A DNA stretch of 7,210 nucleotides from an uncultured Candidatus Saccharibacteria bacterium. GTDB lineage: Bacteria > Patescibacteriota > Saccharimonadia > Saccharimonadales > Saccharimonadaceae. Under the pieces are notes generated by a model. That model ran no database searches. It was not told the origin of the DNA and worked only from the letters and a program-made list of their open reading frames with translations. Positions 5,978 through 7,210 of the stretch are shown one piece after another. How positions within the stretch are numbered: the stretch's first letter is position 1; the number at the start of each line of letters is the position of its first letter. The stretch covers positions 1 through 7,210 of the forward strand of contig CAMXZF010000031.1 of NCBI GenBank assembly GCA_947253405.1, read 5' to 3'. The translations under genes and the position numbers were made by a program.

Positions 5978-6496
5978 ATGGCGATCAATGTGCGTGATGA
6001 CGAAATTCGTTTAGCTGGTCCAATTCAAAGTGATAGCATTGTTGACGGGACAGGTTTAAGAGCGGTGGTTTGGTGTCAAGGGTGCTATCGAGCTTGTCCA
6101 GGCTGTCACAACCCCGAATCTTGGGATGATCAGGCGGGTGTAGTGGTGAAAATTGACTGGGTAAAAGAGCAACTAAGTAAAATGAAGGGGCAGACGGGAC
6201 TAACTTTTAGTGGTGGCGAGCCAATGCTGCAGGCTAAAGCTTGTAAAGAGATTGCTGATTGGGCAAAAAAGGAAATGGGCTGGAATATTTGGTCTTTCAC
6301 TGGCTTTACTTACGAAAATATTCGTTATCAAAAAGAATGGGCACGCCCAGATATGTGGGCGTTTGTGCAATCCTTAGATGCCTTAATTGATGGACCTTTT
6401 ATATTGCCAGAGCGTGATTTAACTTTAAAGTTTCGTGGATCACGTAATCAACGCTTACTCCATTTAAAAAATGGCGAAATAATCGCCATTGAATAA
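5978..6496 (+). CDS. nrdG: NrdG, anaerobic RNR-activating radical SAM enzyme
   Basis: The product is a 172-residue radical-SAM activase that uses a [4Fe-4S] cluster and S-adenosylmethionine to put the glycyl radical on NrdD Gly729. The cluster motif is C36-x3-C40-x2-C43 in CYRACPGCHNPESWD, preceded by an extra Cys33. SAM-binding LTFSGGEPMLQ (Gly79-Gly80-Glu81), WSFTGFTYE and the C-terminal IDGPFI...DLTLKFRGSRNQR are typical of NrdG and cover the full length. The gene starts 18 bases after the nrdD stop with only a weak AGG upstream, so it probably shares the nrdD transcript. Its last codons form the hairpin that seems to terminate the opposite-strand tRNA transcript. Its cluster is a plausible client of the neighbouring Suf system. 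Confidence 0.97.
   Translation: MAINVRDDEIRLAGPIQSDSIVDGTGLRAVVWCQGCYRACPGCHNPESWDDQAGVVVKIDWVKEQLSKMKGQTGLTFSGGEPMLQAKACKEIADWAKKEMGWNIWSFTGFTYENIRYQKEWARPDMWAFVQSLDALIDGPFILPERDLTLKFRGSRNQRLLHLKNGEIIAIE
6466..6490 (-). terminator. Intrinsic terminator of the tRNA-Gln transcript, inside nrdG
   Basis: AATGGCGA (6470-6477) and TCGCCATT (6483-6490) form a perfect 8-bp stem with a 5-base loop. Read on the minus strand, the stem runs into TTTTTT (6471-6466), the form of a rho-independent terminator. On the plus strand no U-run follows, so it should not stop nrdDG efficiently. It lies 12 bases beyond the tRNA 3' end and overlaps the last ten or so codons of nrdG. Confidence 0.7.
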
Positions 6497-6501
6497 AACC
6501 T

Positions 6502-6575
6502 TGGCTGAGGATGAGGGATTCGAACCCCCGATCACGGGACCAGAACCCGTTGCCTTACCGCTTGGCTAATCCTCA
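6502..6575 (-). tRNA. tRNA-Gln (anticodon CUG)
   Basis: A complete cloverleaf can be folded on the minus strand. The 7-bp acceptor stem is TGAGGAT/ATCCTCA with discriminator G and an encoded CCA (6504-6502). The D-arm is GCC-AAGCGGTAA-GGC. The anticodon stem ACGGG/CCCGT encloses loop TTCTGGT with anticodon CTG at 6543-6541. The T-arm carries TTCGAAT with one G-U pair, and the variable loop is GATC. Anticodon CUG reads CAG (glutamine). The weak U1-A72 pair, the G discriminator and a D-arm nearly identical to E. coli tRNA-Gln support glutamine identity. Confidence 0.96.
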
Positions 6576-6588
6576 AAATATAAAAACT

Positions 6589-6617
6589 ATTGTATAGCTT
6601 TTTATTAAATTAAGCAA
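6589..6617 (-). promoter_or_regulatory. Likely promoter of tRNA-Gln
   Basis: On the minus strand TTGCTT (6617-6612) is followed after 17 bases by TACAAT (6594-6589). Transcription would start near 6582, a few bases upstream of the mature tRNA 5' end at 6575, which is a typical layout for a single tRNA gene. Confidence 0.6.
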
Positions 6618-6650
6618 TTTATTAAATGTTTTAGTTTATTGTAGCTAATT

Positions 6651-6659
6651 TGCTAAAAT
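6651..6659 (+). promoter_or_regulatory. Likely extended -10 promoter of the pyrophosphatase gene
   Basis: TGCTAAAAT is an extended -10 element (TGn followed by TAAAAT). No good -35 hexamer is visible 16-18 bases upstream, which is common for extended -10 promoters. Transcription would start near 6666, giving a leader of about 28 bases that contains the ribosome binding site AAAGGAG at 6676-6682. It is divergent from the tRNA-Gln promoter. Confidence 0.5.
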
Positions 6660-6693
6660 AGTAATGGTAAAAATAAAAGGAGTTTTAAAAGTT

Positions 6694-7181
6694 ATGGATT
6701 GGAATGAAGTTTTTGATGCTGGCGATATCGATAACGGTATTATTAATGTAGTAGTAGAAATTCCTGCTGGTAGCAACAATAAAGTCGAGTGGTCTCGCAA
6801 TAAAAAAGTTATGGTTTTAGATAGAGTAGAGCCAAAGACATTCGCTAAACCAACTAATTATGGATTTATTCCACAAACGCTTGATGAGGATGGCGATGAG
6901 CTAGATGCTTTAGTTGTGACTAGTGATCCATTGCCAGTAGGCGTAGCTTTAGAGGCGAAAGTTTTGGGTGTGCTGAAGTTTGTTGATAGTGGTGAGGTCG
7001 ACGACAAAATTATTACCGTACCAGCGGATGATCGAGAGGCTGGTAATCAAATTAAAACTATTGATGATCTGCCAGAGCAGCTAAAAAAGCAGATTGAATT
7101 TCATTTTAGTCATTATAAAGATTTAAAGAGACCTGGAACTACTAGTGTCAAGGGGATTGAGGGCTATGATGAGGCTATCCG
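6694..7181 (+). CDS. ppa: Inorganic pyrophosphatase (family I), 3' end lost
   Basis: The gene encodes soluble family I inorganic pyrophosphatase, which hydrolyses pyrophosphate to phosphate in the cytoplasm and pulls biosynthetic reactions forward. The ATG at 6694 has AAAGGAG 11 bases upstream. About 162 genuine residues are present. The active-site set is complete as far as it can be read: Glu22, Lys30, Glu32, Arg44, Tyr56 in KPTNYGFIP, the metal motif DGDELD with Asp66, Asp68 and Asp71, then DDKIITVP and HYKDL. These match E. coli residues E20, K29, E31, R43, Y55, D65, D67, D70 and the later Asp/Lys/Tyr positions. Glu in place of the usual Pro in the D-x-D-P-x-D motif is an allowed family variant. 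From 7182 the frame continues only through sequencing-adapter bases, so the last 10-20 residues and the stop are missing. Confidence 0.95.
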
Positions 7182-7210
7182 CTGTCTCTTATACACATCT
7201 GACGCTGCCG
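7182..7210 (+). other. Illumina Nextera (Tn5 transposase) adapter contamination
   Basis: CTGTCTCTTATACACATCT at 7182-7200 is exactly the reverse complement of the 19-bp Tn5 mosaic end used in Nextera libraries, and GACGCTGCCG at 7201-7210 is the adjoining Nextera adapter tail. This is untrimmed adapter read-through assembled onto the contig end, not genomic sequence. The first base of the match may coincide with the genome, so the boundary is uncertain by about one base. Confidence 0.97.

Noticed and set aside
1..7181. UGA recoding (as in Gracilibacteria/Absconditabacteria)
   Set aside because: All conserved genes read through without in-frame TGA and Gly/Trp positions use standard codons.
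7182..7200. Tn5/IS50 mosaic end as evidence for a real transposon
   Set aside because: The bases continue exactly into the Nextera adapter tail and sit at the contig end, so library adapter is the far better explanation.

Overview
The window looks like one end of a small, moderately AT-rich bacterial contig (about 40% GC by eye) using the standard genetic code. It carries two divergent gene blocks and then a tRNA gene and a pyrophosphatase gene transcribed away from each other. On the minus strand (positions 3408 down to 1) is a tightly packed Suf iron-sulfur cluster assembly operon in the order sufC-sufB-sufD-sufS. The genes overlap or abut by a few bases, and sufS runs off the window edge. 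SufC and SufB are canonical apart from a short SufC C-terminus. The gene in the sufD slot encodes only 147 residues, about a third of the usual size.

On the plus strand, starting from a 196-bp intergenic region shared with sufC, are nrdD (class III anaerobic ribonucleotide reductase with ATP cone) and nrdG (its radical-SAM activase). The nrdD promoter has perfect TTGACA and TATAAT hexamers with an 18-bp spacer. A 16-bp palindrome resembling an NrdR box follows the predicted start site. The two blocks fit together: NrdG needs a [4Fe-4S] cluster of the kind the Suf system makes, and NrdD then supplies dNTPs without oxygen.

Downstream, a minus-strand tRNA-Gln(CUG) gene converges on nrdG. Its likely intrinsic terminator lies inside the last codons of nrdG. 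Divergent from the tRNA gene is a family I inorganic pyrophosphatase gene with its own promoter and strong ribosome binding site.

The last 29 bases (7182-7210) match the Illumina Nextera transposase adapter (Tn5 mosaic end plus adapter tail). Biological sequence therefore ends near 7181 and the pyrophosphatase gene is cut there by an artefact.

The organism is a bacterium able to make dNTPs anaerobically. The compact gene set, the reduced SufD and the sequence style are compatible with a Patescibacteria/CPR lineage such as Saccharibacteria assembled from a metagenome, but this is a low-confidence inference. I see no CRISPR array, prophage, insertion sequence or defence system.
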